Origin: Candidatus Aminicenantota bacterium | GTDB taxonomy: Bacteria > Acidobacteriota > Aminicenantia > S016-38 | Assembly (NCBI GenBank): GCA_021161165.1 | Contig: JAGHBF010000030.1 | Span: 1-5,700 of the forward strand | DNA length: 5,700 bases | Reading direction: 5' to 3' | Part shown: positions 1 to 5,700 of the stretch, in pieces | Layout of the letters: each line of letters opens with the position of its first letter | How positions within the stretch are numbered: the first letter of the stretch is position 1 | The notes under the pieces: generated by a model | What the model saw: the letters and a program-made list of their open reading frames with translations, nothing else | What the model was told of the DNA's origin: nothing | Databases searched by the model: none | Position numbers and translations under genes: made by a program

Positions 1-1674
1 ATTTTGAGCCGTATTGACGATTTCCTCTGATAGCCTGAAACTCTTTGTTAGATGATAAATTCCAGCCTCTGTACCAAAGATTTTTTGGAAATTTCTCACC
101 AGTTCAGGCCTTCCCCCTCTCCACTCGTAAATAGACTGGTCATCATCACCAGTAGCAAAAAGTCTGCCCCTATCTCCGAGAAGAAGCCTTATTATTTCAA
201 ATTGAAGAATATTGAGGTCCTGAAATTCATCCACTATTATATCCGTAAACATACTATTGTAATCCTCACGAATTAGAGTATTCTCCTTTAATAGTTTATA
301 TGTAAGTAAAATGACATCTTCGTAATCCATGTAACCCTTATCCTTTTTCCATTGATCATAAAATTCCATAACATTCCTCACGGTTTTTTTCTTTTCCTTT
401 CCCATTTTAAGGGTATTTATTCCGGCTGGATTTGTCTTTGCGAGGGAGATAAGTCTGAGCATTTCGCTGGAGGGGTAATTTATTTTCATTTCTTTGAGAA
501 TCAGCGAAACCTGCCTCTGAGCCAGAGATTGAGGGATTATAGAAAATCCTTCGGGATAACCTATTGCTTCAAGGTTGGAAAGAAGAATTCTTGTGCATAT
601 CTGATGAAAGGTGCCGAGCCAGAGATAATTTAACAAATCCCTGTTGAGCCTTGAAATCCTTTCTTCCAGGTCTTCTTTCCCTTTATTTGTGAATGTTGTA
701 ATCAAGATTCCCTCTGGTTCAACGCCTCTATCCAGGAGATATGATAGCCTCCCTACGAGGGTTTGACTTTTGCCTGTTCCCGGGCCGCCAATGACCAGGG
801 TGTATTTAAATGGAGAGCTGACTGCCTCAACCTGTTCCTCGCTGAGTTTAGTGTGTTTTTTCCTTCTTTTTCCCCTGAGAGGGGGTATTGTTTCTTCTAC
901 CTGCTCAGCTGTAAAGTCCTCAAAAAATTCCATGGCAGATGAATACCTATTTGAAGGCTTTGGATTAGTGGCTTTTAAAATGGCCTTCTTTGCTCTTTCA
1001 GGGATAAAAGGAGGAATGTCTTTCTCTCTGATTCCTTTTTTTATCTTTTTCATAGTGGTTTCTATGTTGTCGGAAAAGAAGGGATTTATTCCGGTTAGAA
1101 GCTCAAACGTTATTACTCCTATAGAGAAGATATCGCTTTCCTTAGAATATTTTCCTTTCCAGGTCTCAGGTGCCATATAAGGAGGAGTTCCTGCAACAGA
1201 ACGGGTCATTTCCCCTTCCATGAAAAAGGCAAGGCCAAAATCAGTTATTTTTATATTATCCCCATCAATAAGGATATTTTCGGGCTTGAGGTCTCTATGA
1301 AGAATTCCCCTTGAATGGGCATATTCAATTGCATCTGCTATTTGTTTTAAGTAAAGAGCAACAAGTCCCAGAGACAAAGGGGCTTTTTCCTTTATCAGCG
1401 AACGCAGACTTTTACCTTTTATATACTCAAGTATTATACCTACTCTCCCCTCATGTTTTTCAACGGTAAAGAATCTGACTATGTTTGGGTGATTAAGTTC
1501 TGCAAGCATTTTCACTTCTTCTATTAGTTTAGACAACTCCTGTTCACTTCCTCTGGCAATTTTTAAAGCAAATTCCTTACCTATGAGGGTGTCTTCTGCA
1601 AGATATACGTCTGCGAACCTCCCCCCTCCAAGCCAGGCCTTTATTCTGAATCTACCAAATTTGCTGGTTATCAT
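1..1674 (-). CDS. Ser/Thr protein kinase fused to UvrD/Rep-type SF1A DNA helicase (partial, C-terminus beyond left edge)
   Basis: I translated the minus strand by hand from the ATG at 1674-1672 and found 558 uninterrupted codons ending in frame at base 1. Residues about 7-254 form a Hanks-type kinase: glycine loop GGGRFADVY (16-24, with Ala at the usual third Gly), VAIK-type Lys38, a likely alpha-C Glu53, HRDLKPEN (126-133), DFG (145-147), APE (168-170), DIFSIG (181-186) and a late Arg243. All catalytic residues are present, so activity is expected; Thr157, Ser159 and Thr163 are possible activation-loop phosphosites. A short basic linker (GKRRKKH, 268-274) leads to an SF1A helicase: Q-motif Gln281, Walker A GGPGTGKS (296-303), motif Ia TFTNK (327-331), GTFHQ (354-358), Walker B VDEFQD (481-486), motif III GDDDQSIYEWRGG (509-521) and motif IV around SFR (545-547). 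No membrane segment or PASTA repeat is seen, so it should be cytosolic. The ATG overlaps the stop of the upstream ARPP-1 gene and lacks its own Shine-Dalgarno site, suggesting translational coupling. Motifs V-VI and any C-terminal domain lie outside the window. Domain calls are secure; the cellular role is unknown. Confidence 0.95.
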   Translation of the reverse strand, partial: MITSKFGRFRIKAWLGGGRFADVYLAEDTLIGKEFALKIARGSEQELSKLIEEVKMLAELNHPNIVRFFTVEKHEGRVGIILEYIKGKSLRSLIKEKAPLSLGLVALYLKQIADAIEYAHSRGILHRDLKPENILIDGDNIKITDFGLAFFMEGEMTRSVAGTPPYMAPETWKGKYSKESDIFSIGVITFELLTGINPFFSDNIETTMKKIKKGIREKDIPPFIPERAKKAILKATNPKPSNRYSSAMEFFEDFTAEQVEETIPPLRGKRRKKHTKLSEEQVEAVSSPFKYTLVIGGPGTGKSQTLVGRLSYLLDRGVEPEGILITTFTNKGKEDLEERISRLNRDLLNYLWLGTFHQICTRILLSNLEAIGYPEGFSIIPQSLAQRQVSLILKEMKINYPSSEMLRLISLAKTNPAGINTLKMGKEKKKTVRNVMEFYDQWKKDKGYMDYEDVILLTYKLLKENTLIREDYNSMFTDIIVDEFQDLNILQFEIIRLLLGDRGRLFATGDDDQSIYEWRGGRPELVRNFQKIFGTEAGIYHLTKSFRLSEEIVNTAQN

Positions 1675-2531
1675 CTTGGAAGGATGGAGAGATGGACAAG
1701 AGCTTTTTTGAGAATCAGGGCTCTTAATGCAAGAAGCCGGGTTAATCCCCGAAATTCTTCTCCTATCCCAGGTGATTCAGCCCTTTGCATGGATGTTTTT
1801 TGATATGAATCCAGTATTTTTTCAGGGGATATGAATTTACCTTCAGTCTCGTAAAACCTGTGTTCAAGAGCGTCAAGGCCATATGAGATCAGAAGTTTTT
1901 CCAGAAATTTAGCAAAAAGAAAGGGAGAAGCAAAAATTTCTGCCCCAAGAAAACCCTGGTTGGAATAAGCAAGAAATCCTATTTGTCCTTCTTCTGCTTT
2001 ATAATCTTTATACATGTTGAGTTCGTTCTCCTTCGAACTAAAACTCTCCGTCATTGCTCGAGTTTGAGAATTTATTCTCAAGCTGGTTTGTTTTCTGGTG
2101 ATTTCTTTCCAGACCAATTGCTGGTCGGGTTTTTTATGAATGGAGATGGACTGTGAAACAATTGACCTTATTCTCGGATATGCTATATAGCCGCTTGGCA
2201 TAAATTCTTCATTTCCCGACCATCTTCCTTCTTCAGCGCATAATACTGGAACTCTATGCCTTCCTGCGGGAATAAGCATGGAAGTTGCAAAAATCCTGTT
2301 CTGTCTTGCTCCTATAATTTCTTCCCCCTCATGTATAAACATTGGCCAGTCGCCATCATAGTCAATTTCAAGTTCTGATACTGTGCCAGTTTCAAGGATT
2401 TTTGCCCTCTCACTTTTGCAGCTTTCCTCCAGGGTTTCAACCTCAATATCGGCATTTTCTCCGAATACAGGATATACCCTCAGGTTTGAGATAAAAGCGG
2501 GTTCCCCAACTTTCAGATTTTTCTCTCTCAT
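1671..2531 (-). CDS. ARPP-1 family protein (DUF6569-like), function unknown
   Basis: This 286-residue soluble protein resembles the ARPP-1 family (ARG and Rhodanese-Phosphatase-superfamily-associated Protein domain, from memory). The recognisable signature is EGEEIIGARQNRIF (68-81) followed by VPVLCAEEGRW (94-104), with Cys98 and Trp104; an opening VGEPAFISNLRVYPVFG segment (8-24) and a closing GIGEEFR...ALVHLSILP segment (255-285) also fit my memory of the family. No signal peptide or membrane span is visible. I know of no established biochemical activity; as I recall, the family was named for neighbourhoods with ADP-ribosylglycohydrolases and phosphatases and was linked by computation to conflict or nucleotide-signalling systems. 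Here its TGA overlaps the ATG of the kinase-helicase gene (ATGA), so the two products are probably made together. The ATG at 2531 lacks a clear Shine-Dalgarno site, and no better in-frame start is seen nearby. The family call rests on remembered motifs, not a search. Confidence 0.85.
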   Translation of the reverse strand: MREKNLKVGEPAFISNLRVYPVFGENADIEVETLEESCKSERAKILETGTVSELEIDYDGDWPMFIHEGEEIIGARQNRIFATSMLIPAGRHRVPVLCAEEGRWSGNEEFMPSGYIAYPRIRSIVSQSISIHKKPDQQLVWKEITRKQTSLRINSQTRAMTESFSSKENELNMYKDYKAEEGQIGFLAYSNQGFLGAEIFASPFLFAKFLEKLLISYGLDALEHRFYETEGKFISPEKILDSYQKTSMQRAESPGIGEEFRGLTRLLALRALILKKALVHLSILPR

Positions 2532-2537
2532 ATACCC

Positions 2538-2546
2538 ATTTTACCA
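2538..2546 (-). promoter_or_regulatory. Putative extended -10 promoter for the ARPP-1/kinase-helicase operon
   Basis: On the minus strand the sequence TGGTAAAAT forms an extended -10 element (TG, one base, then TAAAAT). Only six bases separate TAAAAT from the ATG at 2531, so the expected transcription start falls at or next to the first base of the start codon. No good -35 box sits at a normal 16-18 base spacing; a TTGTCA occurs only 13 bases upstream of the -10. With no Shine-Dalgarno sequence before this ATG, a leaderless mRNA is plausible. This is a single short match in an AT-rich region, so confidence is moderate. Confidence 0.45.
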
Positions 2547-2553
2547 CTAAAAG

Positions 2554-2564
2554 GATTGACAATC
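2554..2564. promoter_or_regulatory. Perfect inverted repeat GATTG-A-CAATC overlapping the str -35 box (possible operator)
   Basis: Five bases are perfectly repeated in inverted orientation around a central A at 2559. The site contains the whole TTGACA -35 box of the rpsL promoter and lies about 28 bases upstream of the ARPP-1 start on the other strand. A protein bound here could affect both divergent units. The repeat is short, and half of it is fixed by the -35 consensus, so it may be coincidence. Confidence 0.3.
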
Positions 2565-2585
2565 TGTGGTTTTTTTTGGTAGAAT
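2556..2585 (+). promoter_or_regulatory. Sigma-70-type promoter of the str operon
   Basis: A perfect TTGACA (2556-2561) is followed after 18 bases by TAGAAT (2580-2585), one mismatch from the -10 consensus. The spacer includes a run of eight T (2570-2577). Transcription would start near 2592, leaving a leader of about 30 bases before the rpsL start. It is the only strong plus-strand match in the gap and sits where the promoter for rpsL is expected. Confidence 0.8.
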
Positions 2586-2605
2586 GCTTGAGCTTTTCTA
2601 AAAAC

Positions 2606-2615
2606 GGAAGGAGGT
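2606..2615 (+). promoter_or_regulatory. Strong ribosome binding site that fixes the rpsL TTG start
   Basis: GGAAGGAGGT closely matches the anti-Shine-Dalgarno complement, and its GGAGG core ends seven bases before the TTG at 2622. The conserved S12 N-terminus MPTINQLVR begins exactly at that TTG, and no in-frame ATG is available nearby. The strong site may compensate for the weak start codon. Confidence 0.85.
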
Positions 2616-2621
2616 ATAAAC

Positions 2622-2999
2622 TTGCCAACCATTAACCAATTAGTGCGTTTCGGCAGAAAACCGAAAAAGAAAAAGAGTAAGAGTCCCGCTCTTCAGGGCA
2701 ATCCACAAAAGAGAGGGACTTGTACAAAGGTGTTTACAACAACACCGAAGAAGCCGAACTCTGCTTTAAGAAAGGTTGCCAGGGTTAAATTGAGCAATGG
2801 AATAGAGGTGACGGCATACATCCCGGGAATAGGCCACAATCTGCAGGAATACTCAAATGTGCTCGTGAGAGGCGGCAGGGTGAAGGACCTACCCGGTGTT
2901 AAGTATCACATAATCAGAGGTACTCTCGATGCCGCAGGAGTAGAAGGTAGGAAGCAGGCCAGGTCAAAATATGGAACAAAGAGGCCAAAGAAGGCATAG
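2622..2999 (+). CDS. rpsL: 30S ribosomal protein S12
   Basis: S12 sits at the decoding centre of the small ribosomal subunit and contributes to codon-anticodon proofreading. The 125-residue product is full length for a bacterial S12 and carries the diagnostic stretches MPTINQLVR (1-9), TTTPKKPNSALRKV (39-52), GIGHNLQEYS (69-78) and GGRVKDLPGV (84-93), ending in a KQARSKYGTKRPKKA tail. Lys43 and Lys88, whose substitution is known to give streptomycin resistance or dependence, are wild type, as is Asp89, the residue that is methylthiolated in some bacteria. Translation starts at a TTG codon, chosen because of the ribosome binding site at 2606-2615 and the conserved N-terminus. It is the first gene of the str operon, driven from the promoter at 2556-2585, and the rpsG ribosome binding site overlaps its stop codon. 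Confidence 0.98.
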   Translation: MPTINQLVRFGRKPKKKKSKSPALQGNPQKRGTCTKVFTTTPKKPNSALRKVARVKLSNGIEVTAYIPGIGHNLQEYSNVLVRGGRVKDLPGVKYHIIRGTLDAAGVEGRKQARSKYGTKRPKKA

Positions 3000-3008
3000 G
3001 AGGGATAA

Positions 3009-3479
3009 ATGCCAAGGAGAGGATATGTAAAGAGAAGGGAAGTTCAGCCAGACGAGAGGTATAACTCCACTCTTGTAACAAAATTCATAAATAAGGTAAT
3101 GTGGGACGGTAAAAAGACCATTGCTGAGAAAATAGTTTACGGTGCCATGGACATAATCAAGGAAAAAACAAAAGAAGATCCCCTGAAAGTCCTTCAGAAG
3201 GCTGTTGACAACGTTAAGCCCTTAATTGAAACCAGAAGCAGACGAGTTGGTGGAGCTACCTATCAGGTACCTGTGGAGGTGCTTCCTCATAGACAGATTT
3301 CAGTGGCTGTTAGATGGATAGTGGAGTTTGCGAGGAAAAGAACAGGAAAATCAATGAAAGAAAAATTGGCAGCGGAAATCCTTGATGCATACAACAATAG
3401 AGGAGCTGCCATAAAGAAACGGGAGGATACTCACAAGATGGCGGAGGCCAACAGAGCCTTTGCTCATTTCAGGTGGTAG
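3009..3479 (+). CDS. rpsG: 30S ribosomal protein S7
   Basis: S7 is a primary 16S rRNA-binding protein that nucleates assembly of the 30S head and lies near the E site. The 156-residue product has the usual bacterial length and recognisable blocks: the MPRRGYVKRREV start, the segment KVMWDGKKTIAEKIVYGA, RSRRVGGATYQVPVEV (76-91), RWIVEFARKR and the KKREDTHKMAEANRAFAHFRW terminus. A GGAGGG ribosome binding site (2999-3004) overlaps the rpsL stop. The gap from rpsL is only 9 bases, so the longer intergenic RNA that S7 binds to repress its own operon in E. coli cannot be present in that form. fusA begins after a 3-base gap. Confidence 0.98.
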   Translation: MPRRGYVKRREVQPDERYNSTLVTKFINKVMWDGKKTIAEKIVYGAMDIIKEKTKEDPLKVLQKAVDNVKPLIETRSRRVGGATYQVPVEVLPHRQISVAVRWIVEFARKRTGKSMKEKLAAEILDAYNNRGAAIKKREDTHKMAEANRAFAHFRW

Positions 3480-3482
3480 AAA

Positions 3483-5564
3483 ATGGCTCGCGGTGTCCCA
3501 ATTGAAAAGGTTAGAAATATCGGCATCATGGCTCATATTGATGCCGGAAAGACTACCACAACAGAAAGAATCCTCTATTATACAGGTAAAACCTATAAAA
3601 TAGGGGAAGTAGATGAGGGCACCGCGGTTATGGATTTTATGGAACAGGAACAGGAAAGAGGTATAACAATTACCTCTGCTGCTACAACCTGTTTCTGGAA
3701 GGACCACAGGATAAATATTATAGATACTCCCGGGCATGTGGATTTTACTATAGAGGTTGAACGTTCCCTTAGAGTGCTTGATGGAGCTGTTGCAATATTC
3801 TCTGCCGTAGAGGGTGTTGAGCCTCAATCAGAAACAGTATGGCGTCAGGCAGATAAATACAGAGTCCCCAGGATTGCCTACATCAATAAGATGGACAGAG
3901 TGGGAGCCGACTTCTTCAGGGTTGTGGAGGAAATGGAAGAAAAACTCAGTTCTACAGCGGTTCCTATTCAGATCCCTGTGGGGGTAGAAGAAAGCTTTGT
4001 TGGAGTTGTGGATCTTGTAGAAGAAAAAGCCTACATTTACGATAGTGACCTTCTTGGAGCTAAATATAGAATTACGGAGATTCCCGAAGAATTAAGGGAA
4101 GAAGCAGCTCACTGGAGAGAATTTCTTCTTGAGACACTTGCCGAGACAGATGAGGAATTTATGGATGTTTATGTTGAAGGGGGAAAGGTCACACCCGATT
4201 TTATAAGAGCTGCAATAAGGAGAAAAACCCTTTCATTTGAAATAGTCCCTGTTCTCTGCGGTTCTTCATTTAAGAACAAGGGAGTTCAGCCTTTACTGGA
4301 TGCAATTGTTTACTACCTTCCTTCCCCAGCAGACCTTCCTCCTGTTAAGGGACTTAACCCAAAGACCGGTAAGGAAGAAGAAAGATATCCTTCAGATGAT
4401 GAGCCTTTTTCTGCAGTTGTATTTAAGATAATGACCGATCCCCATATGGGTCAGCTCGTTTTCTTCAGAATTTATTCCGGAACAGTTGAAATAGGACAAA
4501 CCGTTTATAACTCAAACAAAGATAAAAGAGAGAGAATATCTAAACTTCTTCTAATGCATGCCAATAGAAGGGAGGAAATAAAAATTGCCAATGCTGGAGA
4601 CATTGTTGCTTCCCTTGGCCTGAGGAGTGCTACCACAGGTGATACTCTCTGCGATATGAAACATCCAATACAATTTGAACAAATGAAGTTTCCTGAGCCG
4701 GTGGTTTCAGTAGCAATAGAACCTAAAACCAAGGTTGAACATGAAAAACTTGCTAAGGCTCTTGAGAAACTCACAGTGGAAGATCCAACCTTTCGGGTAA
4801 AGATAAGCGAGGATACAGGCCAAACAATTATTGCAGGAATGGGGGAGCTTCATCTTGAAATAATTGTTGACAGGCTCCGCAGGGAATTCAAGGTGAACGC
4901 AAATGTGGGTAAGCCTCAAGTAGCTTATAAGGAAACTATAACTCAGACAGCTGAGGCTGAGGGTAAATACATAAAACAAACCGGTGGAAGAGGACAGTAT
5001 GGTCATGTAAAAATAGTGGTAGAGCCAAATCCTGGTGGGGGCTTTGAGTTTATAAATGAGATAAAGGGCGGTGTCATCCCTCAGGAATTTATACCCTCGG
5101 TTGAAGTTGGGGTAAAAGAGGCTATGACAGTTGGTGTTCTCATTGGTTATCCCATGATAGATGTAAAGGTGCGACTGGTGGATGGAAGCTTCCATGAAGT
5201 GGACTCTTCAGACCTTGCTTTTAAAATTGCAGGTTCATTAGCCTTTAAAAAGGCGGCAGAAAGGGCTAAGCCCATTCTGCTGGAACCTATTATGAAAATA
5301 GAAATTGTTACCCCAGAAGCATATCTTGGTGATATAATATCAGATCTGAATGCCAGAAGGGGAAGAGTCGAAGGATTAGAAGAAATAACTTCTTCGATAA
5401 AGGCAATAAAGGGGTATGTCCCCCTTGCCGAAACCTTTGGTTATGCAACAGCCCTTAGATCTCTGAGTCAAGGTAGGGCGACATATTCAATGCAATTTTA
5501 CAGATATGAACCCATTCCTCCGGATGTTCTGGAGGGATTAAAAAGAGGATATGCTTTGCTGTAG
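3483..5564 (+). CDS. fusA: Translation elongation factor G
   Basis: EF-G is the ribosomal GTPase that moves tRNAs and mRNA after peptide bond formation, and with ribosome recycling factor it helps split ribosomes. The 693-residue product is full length. The G domain shows the P-loop AHIDAGKTT (17-25), switch I RGITI (59-63), DTPGH (81-85), NKMD (135-138) and a G5 region around CGSSFKNKG (259-267). Domain II spans the region of PFSAVVFKIMTDPHMGQLVFFRIYSG, and domain III contains the ISEDTGQTIIAGMGELHLEI stretch. Domain IV has the GGRGQYGHV loop near residue 500, and domain V ends with RGRVEG, TFGYATALRSLSQGRATYSM. Its position between rpsG and tuf supports the canonical translocase rather than a paralogue such as TetM or EF-G2. 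The ribosome binding site (AGGTGG, about 3471-3476) lies inside the end of rpsG. Confidence 0.98.
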   Translation: MARGVPIEKVRNIGIMAHIDAGKTTTTERILYYTGKTYKIGEVDEGTAVMDFMEQEQERGITITSAATTCFWKDHRINIIDTPGHVDFTIEVERSLRVLDGAVAIFSAVEGVEPQSETVWRQADKYRVPRIAYINKMDRVGADFFRVVEEMEEKLSSTAVPIQIPVGVEESFVGVVDLVEEKAYIYDSDLLGAKYRITEIPEELREEAAHWREFLLETLAETDEEFMDVYVEGGKVTPDFIRAAIRRKTLSFEIVPVLCGSSFKNKGVQPLLDAIVYYLPSPADLPPVKGLNPKTGKEEERYPSDDEPFSAVVFKIMTDPHMGQLVFFRIYSGTVEIGQTVYNSNKDKRERISKLLLMHANRREEIKIANAGDIVASLGLRSATTGDTLCDMKHPIQFEQMKFPEPVVSVAIEPKTKVEHEKLAKALEKLTVEDPTFRVKISEDTGQTIIAGMGELHLEIIVDRLRREFKVNANVGKPQVAYKETITQTAEAEGKYIKQTGGRGQYGHVKIVVEPNPGGGFEFINEIKGGVIPQEFIPSVEVGVKEAMTVGVLIGYPMIDVKVRLVDGSFHEVDSSDLAFKIAGSLAFKKAAERAKPILLEPIMKIEIVTPEAYLGDIISDLNARRGRVEGLEEITSSIKAIKGYVPLAETFGYATALRSLSQGRATYSMQFYRYEPIPPDVLEGLKRGYALL

Positions 5565-5573
5565 GAGGTAGTC

Positions 5574-5700
5574 ATGGCAAAACCTAAATTTGAAAGGAGC
5601 AAGCCCCACCTGAATGTGGGAACGATAGGACATGTGGATCATGGAAAGACTACATTAACGGCGGCAATGACGAAGGTATTAAACAGGAAATTTCCTGACA
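5574..5700 (+). CDS. tuf: Translation elongation factor Tu (partial, N-terminal 42 residues)
   Basis: EF-Tu carries aminoacyl-tRNA to the ribosomal A site as a GTP complex. Only the start lies in the window: MAKPKFERSKPHLNVGTIGHVDHGKTT, with the EF-Tu P-loop GHVDHGKT at residues 19-26, followed by LTAAMTKVLNRKFPD to the edge. The MAK(P)KFERxKPH opening separates it from other translational GTPases. An AGGAGGT ribosome binding site (5563-5569) overlaps the fusA stop, and the gap from fusA is 9 bases. This completes the classical rpsL-rpsG-fusA-tuf order. The reading frame continues beyond base 5700. Confidence 0.97.
   Translation, partial: MAKPKFERSKPHLNVGTIGHVDHGKTTLTAAMTKVLNRKFPD

Noticed and set aside
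52..1180. Several plus-strand open frames of 74-136 codons opposite the kinase-helicase gene.
   Set aside because: They are antisense to a frame with clear domain motifs, show no family resemblance, and have no convincing ribosome binding sites.
1433..1438. Perfect TATAAT on the minus strand inside the kinase gene, possibly an internal promoter.
   Set aside because: The bases are explained by codons for a conserved kinase beta-strand segment (GIILEY), and the nearest TTGAAA lies at a poor 19-base spacing.
1687..1715. A run of six A (codons AAA AAA followed by G) near the end of the ARPP-1 gene, which could let ribosomes slip by -1 into the kinase frame and make one ARPP-1-kinase-helicase chain.
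   Set aside because: The in-frame codons are CTC AAA AAA GCT, which does not match the classical X XXY YYZ phasing, and the kinase has a good ATG in the ATGA overlap. I treat the two as separate coupled genes.
2591..2603. Small inverted repeat in the rpsL leader (TTTTCTAAAA) as a possible attenuator or terminator.
   Set aside because: Only four A-T pairs with a two-base loop, too weak to form a stable hairpin, and no following T-run.
2443..2628. A 61-codon minus-strand frame overlapping the ARPP-1 start and running across the rpsL promoter.
   Set aside because: It is out of frame with the ARPP-1 motifs, has no recognisable domain, and would begin inside rpsL; best seen as chance.
3351..5195. 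Minus-strand open frames of 89-162 codons opposite rpsG and fusA.
   Set aside because: They are shadows of two highly conserved genes, with Cys/Tyr/Ser-rich translations and no motif.

Overview
The window is bacterial and almost entirely coding. It holds two divergent transcription units that diverge from a single 90-base intergenic region (2532-2621). The right-hand unit is the start of a bacterial str operon: rpsL, rpsG, fusA and the first 42 codons of tuf. Moderate GC, heavy use of AGA/AGG for arginine and ATA for isoleucine, and Lys/Glu/Ile-rich proteins suggest a thermophile or a lineage near one of the deep-branching or candidate phyla. That is inference only, and I cannot name a phylum. 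The two units share the same codon habits, so the left-hand genes do not look recently acquired.

The left-hand unit, on the minus strand, is the unusual part. Its first gene (2531-1671) encodes a 286-residue protein that I recognise as an ARPP-1-type protein, a poorly characterised family. Its stop codon overlaps the ATG of the next gene in an ATGA arrangement. That second gene reads open from 1674 to the left edge of the window: 558 codons with no stop. It encodes an apparently intact Hanks-type Ser/Thr protein kinase fused, through a short basic linker, to a UvrD/Rep-type superfamily 1A DNA helicase. The helicase is cut by the window edge shortly after motif IV. An active kinase and a helicase motor in one chain, translationally coupled to an ARPP-1 protein, is a candidate undescribed signalling, DNA-repair or defence system.

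The intergenic region carries a convincing plus-strand sigma-70-type promoter (TTGACA, 18-base spacer, TAGAAT) and a strong ribosome binding site ahead of an rpsL TTG start. On the minus strand there is an extended -10 element placed so close to the ARPP-1 ATG that the mRNA may be leaderless. A perfect 11-base inverted repeat overlaps the -35 box between the two promoters and could be a shared operator.

In the str operon the genes are packed with gaps of 9, 3 and 9 bases. S12 and S7 build the 30S subunit, EF-G drives translocation and EF-Tu delivers aminoacyl-tRNA. The rpsL-rpsG gap is too short to hold an E. coli-style S7 autoregulatory site. The operon is preceded by the divergent kinase-helicase unit rather than by rpoC. 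No RNA genes, CRISPR arrays, insertion sequences or terminators were seen.
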